Positions 41,501 through 52,515 of a stretch of 64,000 nt of DNA are shown piece by piece. Below the pieces are notes generated by a model. That model did not search any database and was not told where the DNA came from. It worked only from the letters and a program-made list of their open reading frames with translations. The stretch spans positions 2,108,001 through 2,172,000 of the forward strand of contig CM074141.1 in the NCBI GenBank assembly GCA_037178625.1, read 5' to 3'. Position numbers and translations under genes: made by a program. This DNA is from Skeletonema tropicum (lineage: Eukaryota > Bacillariophyta > Thalassiosirophyceae > Thalassiosirales > Thalassiosiraceae). Within the stretch, counting starts at the first letter, position 1; each line of letters begins with the position of its first letter.

Positions 41501-44272
41501 TCAACGATGGTAGAACGTTGGGGAAGTAGTGAGCTTCTGCTGAAGGGTAGGACAGCGGCTCTGCTCTTCTGCAAGCCATTGATAGCGCAAAGGGTTCTGG
41601 ACGGTAGAAGGAAGATTCATGAACTGTTGCAATTGATGTAGCGGGAACTCGTCATCACTGGCCAACTCTGCTAGTTGTTCTTCAAAGATGCTGGGTTCTT
41701 CATCTTGATTGACATCTTGGGGAACTGGATTGAATTGAACTGGAGTAGGGGATAGTTCATCCTGCCTCTTCTCGGCTCCTGAGAAATCAAACTTGGGGAG
41801 TCGACTGTACGCGTCCGCTAGCACATTAAGCTTGCCTGGATGATAGAACCATTCGGCATGAAAAGATTCGAGGAAACATCTCCAACGAAGGACTCTCTGA
41901 CTGTTCAAGTTAGAGAATGTAAGGTTGCGATGGTCAGTGAAGATTTTGATCTTTGCTCCAAATAGCATGGTACGATATTCCGTGAGAGTGCTGACGATTG
42001 CCAGGAGCTCCTTCTCCATCGTTGTGTATCGAGACTGTGCCGCCGAGAGTCTTTTGGAGTAATACGCAACAGGGCGCCCGCCTTGAAGTATGGCTGCTCC
42101 CAGTTGATAATCAGAACTGTCCGTGTAGACTTCAAAAGGCTCATTGTGGTTGGGGTAGGCACACAAAGCATCACTTGCAATAACTTGCTTCACTTCCTGA
42201 AAAACTTTCTCTAATTCTGGAGTCCAAACGATCGGTGCTTTCTTCTTCTGAATACCGCGGATAAGTTGAGTGAACGGAGAGAGGAGATGGCTTCGTCGAG
42301 GCCAGAAGTCACGATACCAGTTGATGAGGCCCACAAGCGTTCGCACTTCGCTAGCGTTGGTAGGCCGTTTCAAATCAAGAACCGCTTGAACTTTCTTCTG
42401 CCAAGGTTGAATGCCATCCTTGGAGACCCAATGACCAAGGAAGTCCCCTTCTGCAATACCGAATTCGCACTTCAAAGGGTTAACACTAAACCCTGCCTCT
42501 TCAAGGCGCCTGAACACTTCGTTGAGGGTGCGTGTATGGTCTTCCCAAGTATCTGACCATATGGCGATGTCATCAATGTAAACTTCAACGTCATCTAAAT
42601 CTCGAAGAACTTCCTCAATAACTGACTGCGCAAATGCCGGAGAGTTGCGGAGACCCATAGGAGCTCTCGTCCAACGAAAGAGACCGAACGGTGTTGATAT
42701 AGTGGTGAGGTCCTTAGCTTTGTCCGTCAATTCAAACGAATAGAACATCATGCTCAAATCAAGTTTCGTCATGTACTGGAATCCCGAACGCTTTCGGATC
42801 AGGTCCTGGATGATAGGGAGAGTATAATCCTTGGGTTTGATGACCTTATTGAGCTCACGTAGATCTGCTATGAAACGAACTTTGCCATCTTTCTTGGGAA
42901 CAATGAACGAAGGCAGTCCCCATGCAGACGGGCCAGAGACTCTTTCAAGAACACCTATGTCGATGAGACGCAGCAACTCCTTCTTGAATGTTTCCATATG
43001 GACTCGAGGAGTAGGGTAAGGCCGCCGAAAAACTGGTTGTGCTCCTGGTTGTAATTCAATATCCATCTTGGCTCCTTTGTAGACATGAAGCTTGCCGTCG
43101 AAGAGCTTGTAATGCTTGCGTAACATCTCGCTGAGGTCCTGGCGCTGAGTCGGAGACAGATGCTGACAATTCTCTTTGATGACCTCATCCACATTTATCT
43201 CGTCATAGGTTGAATCAGCAATTGACGTAGCGAAAGAGTCGAGGTAGTTCAGATCGTCATCTTCATCTTCAATGATGCATCCATCGATTGCTGCACTTAG
43301 TCGCTCCTTTGTAAAGTTGGAGTTCATTGGAATGCGCTTGCCCTGCCACCCGAGCTCGAGTCTTTCGTAATCAACTATTAGACCTATCTTCCGCAGGAAA
43401 TCATTACCAAGTATCAAATCAAACGAACACTTGGCGTCAAAGACGAGGAACTCTTGACTGTCAACGGTGAGGTTGGCATCGAATTCAGGGAACTTGATTC
43501 CTTCACCGAGGAGGGATCCAACTGGTGCATAGTTGCCTGCAATGGTATTACATATTGTTGTTTTTGATGGTTGAAGAAGGGCTGCTCCGGGTGGTAAAAC
43601 ACTACGGTGAGCCATCGATACGCTGCCACCGGTGTCAAAAAGGCACTTGAGGAAGCGATTGGATTCGACTCCATTGACTGACTTGACCATAGCGTATGCA
43701 GTTGCCATAGGGACTGTTCTGCCTTTTGAATCTACTTGGAAGGTGATCTGAGGGTCACTGAACTGAAATGACTCGAGGATCGCCCCAAATTGCTTGACTC
43801 GTTTGTCACAAATGTTTGGTAGCTGCAATGCTGCTCCCAAATCGACTAGTTCATTGCCGTAAGATTCAACGACTGTATCTGGAAAAATGTTGAAATCCCA
43901 AGCTTCCGCATTAGATTGGCCTGGGATTGGATCGAGCACGTGATATTCAGGACAATCCACTCTCTGCGCTTCGATAGCGACTACTTCATTAGTGAAAGGA
44001 ATGTTGTTGATGGTTGCAGCTAGTGCATCCTCCGCAAAGTGACTATTGAACAATTCGTTCAAGAACTCATCATCATGAAGTTGAGCGTCTGATGCGATGC
44101 GGTCGAGCATTGGTGCAGGGCTAGAAGCTGGCTGCGCTCTTGGATCCTTACATATCGGGACTCCACTATTCAAGCTGGGCTGTGCTTGCAGAGCGGCAGG
44201 AACTGTATTATTGTTCCCGCGGATGCAACATGGAAGTTGAACATCAATCGCGCTCGGAGGCTCTGAGGTCAC
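41501..44272 (-). CDS. Gypsy Pol: protease, reverse transcriptase, RNase H
   Basis: 923 residues from the first Met; the same phase is open upstream to the gag TGA at 44387. Aspartic protease motif LFDTGGSVSMAH near residue 215, reverse transcriptase with FRRPYPTP, PSFIVPKKDGKVRF, KLDLSMMFYSFEL and the catalytic VYIDDIAIWS, then RNase H with YTDSSDYQLGAAI, KELLAIV and FTDHRNLTF. Ends at TGA followed in phase by integrase. No frame break in 2.8 kb. Confidence 0.93.
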   Translation of the reverse strand: MTSEPPSAIDVQLPCCIRGNNNTVPAALQAQPSLNSGVPICKDPRAQPASSPAPMLDRIASDAQLHDDEFLNELFNSHFAEDALAATINNIPFTNEVVAIEAQRVDCPEYHVLDPIPGQSNAEAWDFNIFPDTVVESYGNELVDLGAALQLPNICDKRVKQFGAILESFQFSDPQITFQVDSKGRTVPMATAYAMVKSVNGVESNRFLKCLFDTGGSVSMAHRSVLPPGAALLQPSKTTICNTIAGNYAPVGSLLGEGIKFPEFDANLTVDSQEFLVFDAKCSFDLILGNDFLRKIGLIVDYERLELGWQGKRIPMNSNFTKERLSAAIDGCIIEDEDDDLNYLDSFATSIADSTYDEINVDEVIKENCQHLSPTQRQDLSEMLRKHYKLFDGKLHVYKGAKMDIELQPGAQPVFRRPYPTPRVHMETFKKELLRLIDIGVLERVSGPSAWGLPSFIVPKKDGKVRFIADLRELNKVIKPKDYTLPIIQDLIRKRSGFQYMTKLDLSMMFYSFELTDKAKDLTTISTPFGLFRWTRAPMGLRNSPAFAQSVIEEVLRDLDDVEVYIDDIAIWSDTWEDHTRTLNEVFRRLEEAGFSVNPLKCEFGIAEGDFLGHWVSKDGIQPWQKKVQAVLDLKRPTNASEVRTLVGLINWYRDFWPRRSHLLSPFTQLIRGIQKKKAPIVWTPELEKVFQEVKQVIASDALCAYPNHNEPFEVYTDSSDYQLGAAILQGGRPVAYYSKRLSAAQSRYTTMEKELLAIVSTLTEYRTMLFGAKIKIFTDHRNLTFSNLNSQRVLRWRCFLESFHAEWFYHPGKLNVLADAYSRLPKFDFSGAEKRQDELSPTPVQFNPVPQDVNQDEEPSIFEEQLAELASDDEFPLHQLQQFMNLPSTVQNPLRYQWLAEEQSRCPTLQQKLTTSPTFYHR

Positions 44273-44386
44273 ATTGTTGACATGATACTCAAGAGCAGCT
44301 GGGGCATTAGCATACCCTGTTACTTCTTCAAGGCTCGTAGAATAGATATCGATGAAAGTAGTGCAATTCCCAACAGGGTCGGCGTT

Positions 44387-45733
44387 TCAGGCCTGATGAG
44401 GGACGAAGACTCGTTGACCTTGGGCATTAACTTGGATGGAATAAAGTTGCTGTTGAACAGGTGCTGACGGAGCTGTTGCTGTAGACGTAGCAAACATTGG
44501 AGCTGGTTGCGGAGGTGCTTGGGGAACTGGAGCTGGAGGTAGTTGAGCAGGTTGTTGAGGAGCTACGAGGTAAGATCCATGTTGCTGTTGCGGGGGTTCT
44601 TGCTCGTTGCTCTTGAAACGACGCTCATAACCTTTCTTCCACCAATATGGGGCAGACGTCCTGGTTTTGCCTTGATAGAACTTCTCAGCAAGCTCCTTCT
44701 TGAAATTAGACCCGTTGAAACAATAGATACAGTCTTTCCACTTATGGTTGTGATCAGGATGAATTGAACATTGCTTGGAGTGGAACTCCTTGCCGTTGTT
44801 GGTGTTGTTACTGTTGTTCCCATTGCCATTGCGACCGCTCTTATTGCGGTTATTCTTCTTCTTCTTCCGTTGACGTCGATCTTGGCCTCCATCTCCATCG
44901 GCTTCATCGTCATCGTCGTCATCCTTCCTCTTCCTCTTCTTCTCTTCTTGCTGTTGATACTTCTTTCGGACTTCCTTGCCGTAATCTCGAGACCACCAGG
45001 CCTCTAGATACTCCATTACGTCGGTCCATACAAGGGCGTTGTTACCATTACCTTGGAGGTCATAAACATCAACGTCCTTCTCATCTTGGAGGAAATCTTT
45101 GGCCTCCTCGGGGAGACCAAGCATCAGAGCAGTAGTCTTTTGCATATCGGAACATTGCGCTCCTATACGAGGCATCATCTCACTGTATCTCCAAAGTTCT
45201 GACATTCGATCCACGAAGTTGCTTGGTTTGACTGGTAGGTTGAATTCCTTCTGGTGTTTGTACTGGATGCGAAGGATGTGCTGATCGAAGGCATCACCGG
45301 GGTTAGGATGTTTTGTCCACATGATGAAATAGGCACCAAGAGCATCCACGAAGTCCTGATCGGTCGCTTGATTATTGTTATCCCAGTAGTCATGTCCCTC
45401 ATCCATCAGCTTCCTCCACGTGTTCTTTGCAGGTCCATCGAGAAGCTTCCCGTAGTTGGCGAAGCGAGTGGCTGGGGCCCATTGACATTCATCCGCCATG
45501 TTGACGTAGGATTCGGCTTGGCCCAAGTAATGTTCAAGTTCCGTACTAGGTGCGTTATCCCTGAACACAATGAAGTCTTCCTCAATCTTGCTTCCATCTG
45601 GGCGAAGTCCATAGATCCTTTTACTTCCGAAACGAGGCATCTCCCTGAGCGCTGCTGCACTTTTGGAGGTGAGTTCGTTCCGAGCGTACCTGGTATGAAA
45701 CAACCATGCGTTCTTTGATTTGTAGGTATTCAT
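44387..45733 (-). CDS. Gypsy Gag
   Basis: 448-residue capsid-like polyprotein: a helical retrotransposon-gag core (CQWAPATRFANYGKLLDG, NTWRKLMDEG, EYLEAWWSRDYG), a Lys/Asp-rich low-complexity linker, a Cys/His motif (CSIHPDHNHKWKDCIYC) that differs from the usual CX2CX4HX4C knuckle, and a Gln/Pro/Ala-rich tail. Ends ...PHQA-TGA; the phase stays open into pol. ATG lies 50 bp after the 5' LTR. Confidence 0.88.
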   Translation of the reverse strand: MNTYKSKNAWLFHTRYARNELTSKSAAALREMPRFGSKRIYGLRPDGSKIEEDFIVFRDNAPSTELEHYLGQAESYVNMADECQWAPATRFANYGKLLDGPAKNTWRKLMDEGHDYWDNNNQATDQDFVDALGAYFIMWTKHPNPGDAFDQHILRIQYKHQKEFNLPVKPSNFVDRMSELWRYSEMMPRIGAQCSDMQKTTALMLGLPEEAKDFLQDEKDVDVYDLQGNGNNALVWTDVMEYLEAWWSRDYGKEVRKKYQQQEEKKRKRKDDDDDDEADGDGGQDRRQRKKKKNNRNKSGRNGNGNNSNNTNNGKEFHSKQCSIHPDHNHKWKDCIYCFNGSNFKKELAEKFYQGKTRTSAPYWWKKGYERRFKSNEQEPPQQQHGSYLVAPQQPAQLPPAPVPQAPPQPAPMFATSTATAPSAPVQQQLYSIQVNAQGQRVFVPHQA

Positions 45734-45783
45734 TTTGTACGTAGTTTTTCTTCTTGGTTGGTTTATATGGGAGTATTAATACT

Positions 45784-46013
45784 GTGTCCAATCTAGCTAA
45801 CAATTGAGCTTATTATTGATCAATAGATGTAACGAATAGAATTATTATGACTTAAAATATAAAGGAAACGATCAACGTTTTTGGATTCGGTTGCTTTCAT
45901 TGGCGATGTCATGATAGACCAGCCTCGAGAAAGCATTCCGAAACATGAGAAACGAGAAACCAGATAACATAAATATGAATTTGATTGATGTCCGACACTA
46001 CGTAGGTGTGACA
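45784..46013 (-). repeat. 5' LTR of the Gypsy element
   Basis: 230 bp, same sequence as 40135-40364. Followed in the element's direction by AGTATTAATACTCCC and the gag leader. Confidence 0.9.
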
Positions 46014-46017
46014 CGGT
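46014..46017 (+). repeat. Gypsy target-site duplication, right (CGGT)
   Basis: Second copy of CGGT, see 40131-40134. Confidence 0.85.
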
Positions 46018-47320
46018 AACTCCTTCATATCCTGGGTGGCCAGACTCATTAACGAACCATTCTAATATTTCCATCATTTTCTCTGTGTCAAGCCTTGCTC
46101 TTTTTTTTCACTATTTCCTTCTGTTTCGGAGTCATTCGTCCACATAACACGACATAAACAAGCGGGTTTGCACCTGTTGTCAAGAAGTGATTCATTACAG
46201 AACCAGTATGGGTAAGATCAACCTCGAAAAAGCTAAAGTGACCACGGATAGCTTTGTGAGCACCAGCTGTATACGCGAATATGTAGGCAAAAGGGCGGAC
46301 AGGAGCTAATAGCGAACACATCTGCTCTGTGATTTCCTCATTGGCAATGATATCCGTGGGGATGTGGCCGATGGCAAAGCCGTTACTGATGGCATACTTG
46401 GGCGGTGAATCGCTATCATTGTGCCACGCACTGTAACATTGGCTGCATGCCTCAAATGCTACACATCCGTTCTTGTTCTTGGTCTTCTTGGCTCTTGGTG
46501 ATAGCAGAAGGCCTTCGAGCTCTTGGCCTTTGATTTCATACTGTGAAATAAGCTCATCTTTCAGCGTGACATGGTGGTAGTCCTCATAGGATTTGACGCT
46601 TATCCTATTTTTCTGAAAACGAAGCGAATCAACTGTTATCTTGTGGATAGCCTCACACCCAATTATTAGCCTATCGCATAGTACACAGACAGCAGTGCGA
46701 AATGCATTTGGATTGCTATCGACTCTCATTATTTTCTTTTGGTCATGATTGCGTGCCTGTTGGACTGGATGTGTTCTGTCAACAACGATCTCGTAATCAC
46801 AACTCTTTCCAATGCTCTCCTCTGCGCTCATCGCATTCGTTCGTTGACGGTAAAGCCTTGCCGCAGCGGTCTTTTTTGCCTTCTGAGCTGCCCTCTCCTC
46901 TGCGCTCATCGACTCAATCTTGCGTTGACGGCAAAGCCTCGCCGCAGCGGTCTTTTTTGCCTTCTGAGCTGCCCTCTCCTCTGCGCTCATCGAGGCATGC
47001 TTGCGTTGACGGCAAAGCCTTACCGCAGCGGTTTTTTTTGCCTTCTGAGCTGCCCTCTCCTCTGCGCTCATCGAGGCATTCTTGCGTTGACGATAGATCT
47101 TGTCTGCAGCGGCCTTCTTTGCCTTCTGAGCTGCCCTCTCCTCTGCGCTCATCGAGGCATGCTTGCGTTGACGGTAAAGCTTTACTCTAGCGGCGGCCTT
47201 AGCCCTTTGAGCTGCCCTCTCCTCTGGGCTGATAGAGGCATTCTTGCGTTGCCGTACAAGCTCTGCAGTATGACCGGCTCCATTAGTCTCCTCTGGATAG
47301 CTTGTCGACATCAGGTACAT
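46018..47320 (-). CDS. Helitron N-terminal region
   Basis: 410-residue frame. The first 160 residues are six diverged copies of a 26-residue unit (YRQRKxASMSAEERAAQKAK), a basic helical repeat typical of the start of some Helitron proteins. The rest holds Cys-rich CVLCDRLIIGC and a DUF6570-like stretch (PKYAISNGFAIGHIP, LAPVRPFAY). The stop at 46088 follows an A8 run; with one base changed the phase reads RARLDTEKMMEILEWFVNES up to the Gypsy boundary and continues at 40130. The split makes this copy non-functional unless the parts act separately. Confidence 0.75.
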
Positions 47321-48094
47321 ACACCAAGATTATCTTGACACACAAAGTTGACTCTCGGGTGAATTATTATTCCTTCAATGAAGAAATAGTACCCTCTAAT
47401 ACTTATTGAGTTCTCTATTGTATTTTTTTTAAATTATGAAGTTGTCCAACGTAATAATTTTAGGTTTTCGATGGAATAGGATGGACTATTCCTGATGGAA
47501 TAGGCCATCATATTCATATATGTAATTGAAAGTCGTGAAATGAGATTTTGCAAATACCGGTCAACATCTCTTGCGTGGGAATAAGACAGCCTATTCCTGA
47601 AGTGAAAGTCGTGAAATGAGATTTTGCAAATACCGGTCAACATCTCTTGCGTGGGATGGACGGGTCTGCCCACGCGTACAATTAACACGAGTTACTTATC
47701 TATGTTGGAGCTCCTCAGATTTCCGGAATAAGCCTACGCTCGACTCAGTCGAAGCTTGGATATAAGAAGTCCAATTCCACTGCTAACTGCTAGCTTGATC
47801 TTATGCTCGACCCTCCTGAGATCCACTCAACAAGTGTGTCCGTCACGCTCGGTTCCAATACACATCACTGGATCATATCGTCCTCGTTCTCTACTTGCTG
47901 CTTTCATTGTTTTCCGCATGCATACTTACAATAGCAAAGAGTATTATCGAATGCAGAGTGCAGGAGTGCGAAGTTAATTTTGAAACTTCCCTCCGACAAA
48001 AATGACACACATGACCTCGCTTATGCCTCTCTGACATCGACTCTGTACCACCAAACATATCATGTTGCTGTAATGGCATTCAACCTAACCAATA
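47321..48094. other. Intergenic, with a duplicated 52-bp segment
   Basis: No gene. Holds the direct repeat listed below and two short copies of CTATTCCTGA. The Helitron-like element's other end should lie here but was not found. Confidence 0.45.
47526..47656 (+). repeat. Two direct copies of a 52-bp segment
   Basis: GAAAGTCGTGAAATGAGATT to CTTGCGTGGGA occurs at about 47528-47580 and 47603-47656, identical by eye, period 75 bp. Confidence 0.8.
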
Positions 48095-50150
48095 GTGATG
48101 TCATCAATTATGACGGCAGCCAAGCCGCCTAACCATCTCAGTGCCCCTCGCACCACACAACAACACCTTCACGATGAAGAAGTAGACGAAGATGAAATCA
48201 TCCCCAACCAAATGCTCCTCTATCACAACCTCAGCATCTCCAATTGGTCCACCGCCCTCAAATCCCTCCGCGACCATCCCCTCTCAGCATCGATATGGAT
48301 CATCAATCGACATAAGAGGATGCTCCCCCTCCACGCGGCACTATTGTACGGTGCTCCATCTCATGTCACGCTAAAAATACTAAACGCATAAGTATCCGAA
48401 TGCCGCACAAGAGAAGGCTTTGCAGGGAAGGCTTCCGATTCATATTGCTGCTTCCATGGCGGCGATTGCGTTGGAATATGATGAGTTTCAATGTGTTTTG
48501 AATGAATTGTTGAGGAGTTATCCGGAGAGTTTGTGGGTGCCGAATGATATATAGTGGGCGGACTGCTATGGAATTGGTGGAGATTTTGCAGAATATGATG
48601 CAAGATGATGATCATGATGAGGAGGAGGAAGGACGTCAAGAGGTTGAGGCGAAGATCAAGCCTGTAGAAGATTTAGAGACAAAATTGGAGAAGGAGCAGA
48701 GTCACGATGATGAGCAGCATCAATATGAGCAAGAACTACAGCGGCATACGTCAAGACTAGCGGAGAAACGGAAGCAGCAACAGCAACAGCAACAACAGGA
48801 TGAGTACAAGTCCATCAACGACTTGCTATCACAAGGAGTCACTCCAACGAGCACTATTCCACCTATTCCTCAAGCAGTGTCGACAGAGTCGAATTATCCG
48901 TCGATCAAAGAGACTATGAGCACAGTATTCTCCATAAGAACAGAGGGAAGAATAAGTGATGATCACGGTTCTGTCAACAGAGGAATCGCTCCAGCGAATT
49001 CAATTCCACAAGAAGTGTCGAAAGAATCGGATCATCCTTCCATCAAAGAGACCATGAGCAAAGTAGTTTTAAGCATAATAAAGAAGACCTTGCGCTTAGT
49101 TCTGAGCATAATAAAGCATTGCATCGTATCGATGAAGAGAGAAGTTATGACGACATCATTTATGGTCTGTCGGGTTCATTTGACAAAGATGATGAAGCTG
49201 CAATTCAGACTGCCAAGCATCTTTCTCCATGTAGTGAAGACACAAGCATCTTTGGCAGTATAGCAGATACAACGACTATGACAAAAGAGAAACGGAAAAA
49301 CAATACTACGAAGCGCCCCTTGTCTAATCTTGTCATCAAGAGAAGAAGCAAGAGAAATCAGAATGGAGCTTTGGATGAACAAGATCTTTCTCCGTGTACT
49401 GAAGACACAAGCATCTTTTCGAATCTGGGTTCATTTGGCAAAGATGATGATGATGATCAAGTTCTATCTCCTTGCACTCAAGACTCAAGCATATTTTCGA
49501 ATCTTGGCATCAAGAGAAGAAGGAAGAGAAAAAAGAAAGGGAATGGAGCATTGACTATAGGAAGCAGCATTAGTTTTGAAAGCATTGGAATGTCCTCGTT
49601 CAAAGAGGAGAGCAAAAGTCCAGTATTGAGACACTGTGTGGTTGTCGCATGTGCAGTTCTGCGGCAGAAATCAAGAAGGAGATGGACAATATAAGAAGAG
49701 AATTGCACTCATTTGATCTAGTGATGCCTACCTCGCTCATGGATTACTTGGTGGCTTCGCACTGGGACTGGGATAATGTCATGTCGTCCAGAATAATAAG
49801 GGACGCGCCATCCGAAGTCTGAGCGGTGAATGATAAGGTGGTCCTTCATGTATTGCCACTGCATGCAGCAATAGTTTTGGGCGCTCCGTCGGATGTAATC
49901 ATAGCCCTTCTAAATCCCTATCCGTCCGGAGCTGGAGGATTGACGGTAATCGATCTTTTCCCATACATTTGGCGGCGTCATGTTTGACTCGTATAGGGAG
50001 AGGAGATCTTATAGTTGATCACTTGCTCAATGCCTTTTCGTAGCGACAAGCATGCATGCAGTCGATGCCAATGGACGTACTCCAAGCGATATTGTTTCCA
50101 TCATTAGCACCTCTCTTGGTCATTGAAAAGATGATACGAGAGGATAGAAG
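48095..50150 (+). pseudogene. Ankyrin-type repeat protein gene, decayed
   Basis: Starts MMSSIMTAAKPPNHLSAPRT or an internal Met; reads NQMLLYHNLSISNWSTALKSL, then LPLHAALLYGAPSHVTLKILNA, after a frame change YPNAAQEKALQGRLPIHIA and LLRSYPESLWV, after another SGRTAMELVEIL: the LHAA/AYP/LPIHIA pattern of stramenopile ankyrin-like repeats. A long insert follows with a Gln run and three copies of LSPC(S/T)EDTSIF. Ankyrin sequence returns at about 49850 (LPLHAAIVLGAPSDVIIALL) after a TGA, and ends with VDANGRTPSDIVSIIS near 50120. At least six breaks, including stops that are not in homopolymers, favour genuine decay. Confidence 0.6.
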
Positions 50151-50184
50151 CCAATTTTTCTGTCAGCCACGAATCCCTCGAATC

Positions 50185-50272
50185 AAACGAGCACAACACG
50201 GTCCTTTATTTGCCTCAACTTGAACTACTTACATATCTTCCAAACTCGCTGTAGTGCCCAAATGATGTACAG
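50185..50272 (+). repeat. Dispersed repeat shared with 12656-12740
   Basis: Same ordered blocks as the copy beside the hAT-like element (ACGGTCCTTTATTT, CCTCAACT, CATATCTT, TAGTGCCCAA). Confidence 0.7.
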
Positions 50273-52267
50273 CTGTTTTCATTTCAGAGATTCTGCACAT
50301 ACAAAATTCGAATTCCTACGTGGGTTCAGTATAAATGACGTATTGAGTCTTATAAAAATCACTTGGGCCGATTTTTCCCGCCTCCATCACTCATCAAGCT
50401 TCTTCCGCACAAAATGATGCCAATCATGGCCCTACAAGACCCAAAAGCGGATAGCCAGTTCTCACTAGGTAGCATGCATCAGGTCTATCCTAAGCAATCA
50501 TTTTGATCCAATGCACCCTAATATTCGAATAAGACCTTAGGATAGACCGGAGAACAGTCGTCATGAGCACCAAGAAGAAAATTCTGAAAGCATTCCGCGA
50601 TATCACTATTCGTCCCACCCTAACCATCATCAGTGGAGTATGACGAGTCTTTAGGTCATATATTGTAGGTCCGAATCATCAGACGAAGTCCCAATAATCA
50701 TGTTCGCCACCATTTCGTTCTTTGACTTCGTCAGGAGGCTTGGACTGCGGAAACATGGGCAAGATGTTTAGGAGTATGTCGCAATATCCACCTAGTGCCG
50801 AGAAGAAGCAACGCAGCAACACTACTTCATCATAGATCATAGCGGATACCTCATCATCACATGCAACAACATGATATTTATTGCTCATTTGCGGCTACCA
50901 ACGTGTTTCCGAATCGTTAGAAGTGAATGACCCCTTGTTGTGAGGATATCCGGTGCCGCTATTTTTAGAGGAGGTACCCGGATACAATACACTTGTGGAA
51001 GTACCTGAAAAATTGATCGATAACACCATGGACAAGATAAAACAAGAACAACACCATTTCCTCAAAGAGTATCAACTATCTCCGAACAACGCTGTGATCA
51101 CCTAGAGCACTCGCTGCTCGCGTGTTGGAATAAAATCCAGATGATGCTTCTTGCCCCATCAGGCATGACATCGACATTACTTCAGACCAACGTAGACAAA
51201 AGTAACAAATACCTGTTGAGAAGGCGGCTGAACTGGGTTGTACGTGATAATAGTAGTAGAGGGGTCAATATCTGTGTCTTGCAACAATGAACGTGGTGTA
51301 CAATAGTAAGACTGGAGATTGCTCCTTCCTGCCAAAGCAAAGCAGTAGCTCAAAGCATGTAGAACTGTCAATTCAGAAATATTACATAATATTGACCAAG
51401 TATGAAATGTCGTTGACACTTTTGAATTGTAGTAGCAACACCATTGTAGCCTTGAGAAGCTGATTACAGTTTACAATTTTACTACTCATATTCTACAACA
51501 ACACGGGACGCACAATACATATAACAATTGTTGTATTGTTGTATGTTGTGTCACAGCATCACCTATACATGCAACTTCATAAAACCTTGCAGAATACGAG
51601 GAAGTACGAAAGATTAAACTCAATATCGGCGGAAGCATGAGCTCTTGTTTTAATAGTCCCATGATAGATTGGATGCGGCTGTCATACTTTAGAGGACGTG
51701 GTATCTCTAAAAGTTCGTCAATGGTATCGACAAGATTTATAATTATTCCATCCGCACGACACTTTCGTCACGCCCAAATAACATCATGAATTCCACATAT
51801 GAAATAATGACGCGATGATTTACTCCGTCGTTTGGTTCTACTCAAGTCCTCGATGTCTATGATAGGTTGATAAGTGAACGCAAAGTACATGCACGATTTT
51901 TGGGACGTGATGATGGACATTAAGACTCTTCAGCGGTGGTTGAAGCAGGTTAAAGATATACACATATTCGCATATATTACTTAACTGATGGTACTACTGG
52001 GAACGATTAGTTGCATTCATGTAGGCGGCGAGTTGCTGCAACTGATGCTACCAGAAGATGTATGTATCATGGTGAAGGTGCTGGTTTTTGTGGTAGTGGG
52101 GGGAAGAGAGCAGTCGAGTCAAATCTGTGTCACACCTTGGTATGTTTCTACGGGCGGAATTACTTTTTACGATAAACAGGATCGTTTTGAAAACAGCTGT
52201 AAGTACACCGCAGAGCAGAGAAGTACTTAACACATGCATGCAACAACAAACTCTTGAGTGAGTCGTG

Positions 52268-52295
52268 TGCCGATCGGTTCTGCATCTGGCTTCTC
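52268..52295 (+). promoter_or_regulatory. 28-bp sequence shared with the SGNH hydrolase upstream region
   Basis: Exact match to 12990-13017, same orientation relative to the downstream gene. Function unknown. Confidence 0.45.
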
Positions 52296-52515
52296 CTCTT
52301 CCAGCACTCAACATTTTTTCAAACGTCATCATCAGAACAATCGATCAATGAAGCTGAAGCGAACAGCGAACAAAGATCCAAAGAAGATACGCACATATCG
52401 TGTGAAAGAACAACGTTGCCGATCTTATCGTGGTGCCGTTGTTATTAACGATAGAGCTGCTTGATCGAGAGACCATTTTCGGCCGTATTCCGATAAAATA
52501 TCTCGCTCCGTCATT

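Larger units (their letters stand above)
40135..46013 (-). mobile_element. Full-length Ty3/Gypsy LTR retrotransposon
   Basis: 5,879-bp element with 230-bp LTRs that look identical base for base, 4-bp target duplication, purine-rich tract and gag-protease-RT-RNase H-integrase order. The only interruptions of a single coding phase are two TGA codons (44387-44389 and 41501-41503). Identical LTRs imply very recent insertion. No canonical TGG-starting primer-binding site follows the 5' LTR; instead there is the palindrome AGTATTAATACT. Confidence 0.92.
34670..47320 (-). mobile_element. Helitron-like element (coding extent), split by a Gypsy insertion
   Basis: Coding parts in order on the minus strand: N-terminal repeat/DUF6570-like region (47320-46018), Gypsy insertion, Rep-type region (40130-36601) and Pif1 helicase (36600-34670). 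Rep plus Pif1-like helicase in one unit is diagnostic of Helitrons. Termini were not identified, so true limits are wider than given. Confidence 0.75.
50151..52515. other. Intergenic, no gene supported
   Basis: About 2.3 kb with only short frames. Contains the dispersed repeat at 50185-50272 and the 28-bp sequence at 52268-52295. Confidence 0.5.

Noticed and set aside
44387..44389. TGA as selenocysteine
   Set aside because: No Cys-homologous position or SECIS-like structure is apparent, and the codon lies at a polyprotein domain boundary.
46702..47338. Plus-strand 162- and 199-residue frames with SCPLLCAHR repeats
   Set aside because: Antisense of the six-fold basic repeat at the start of the Helitron protein.
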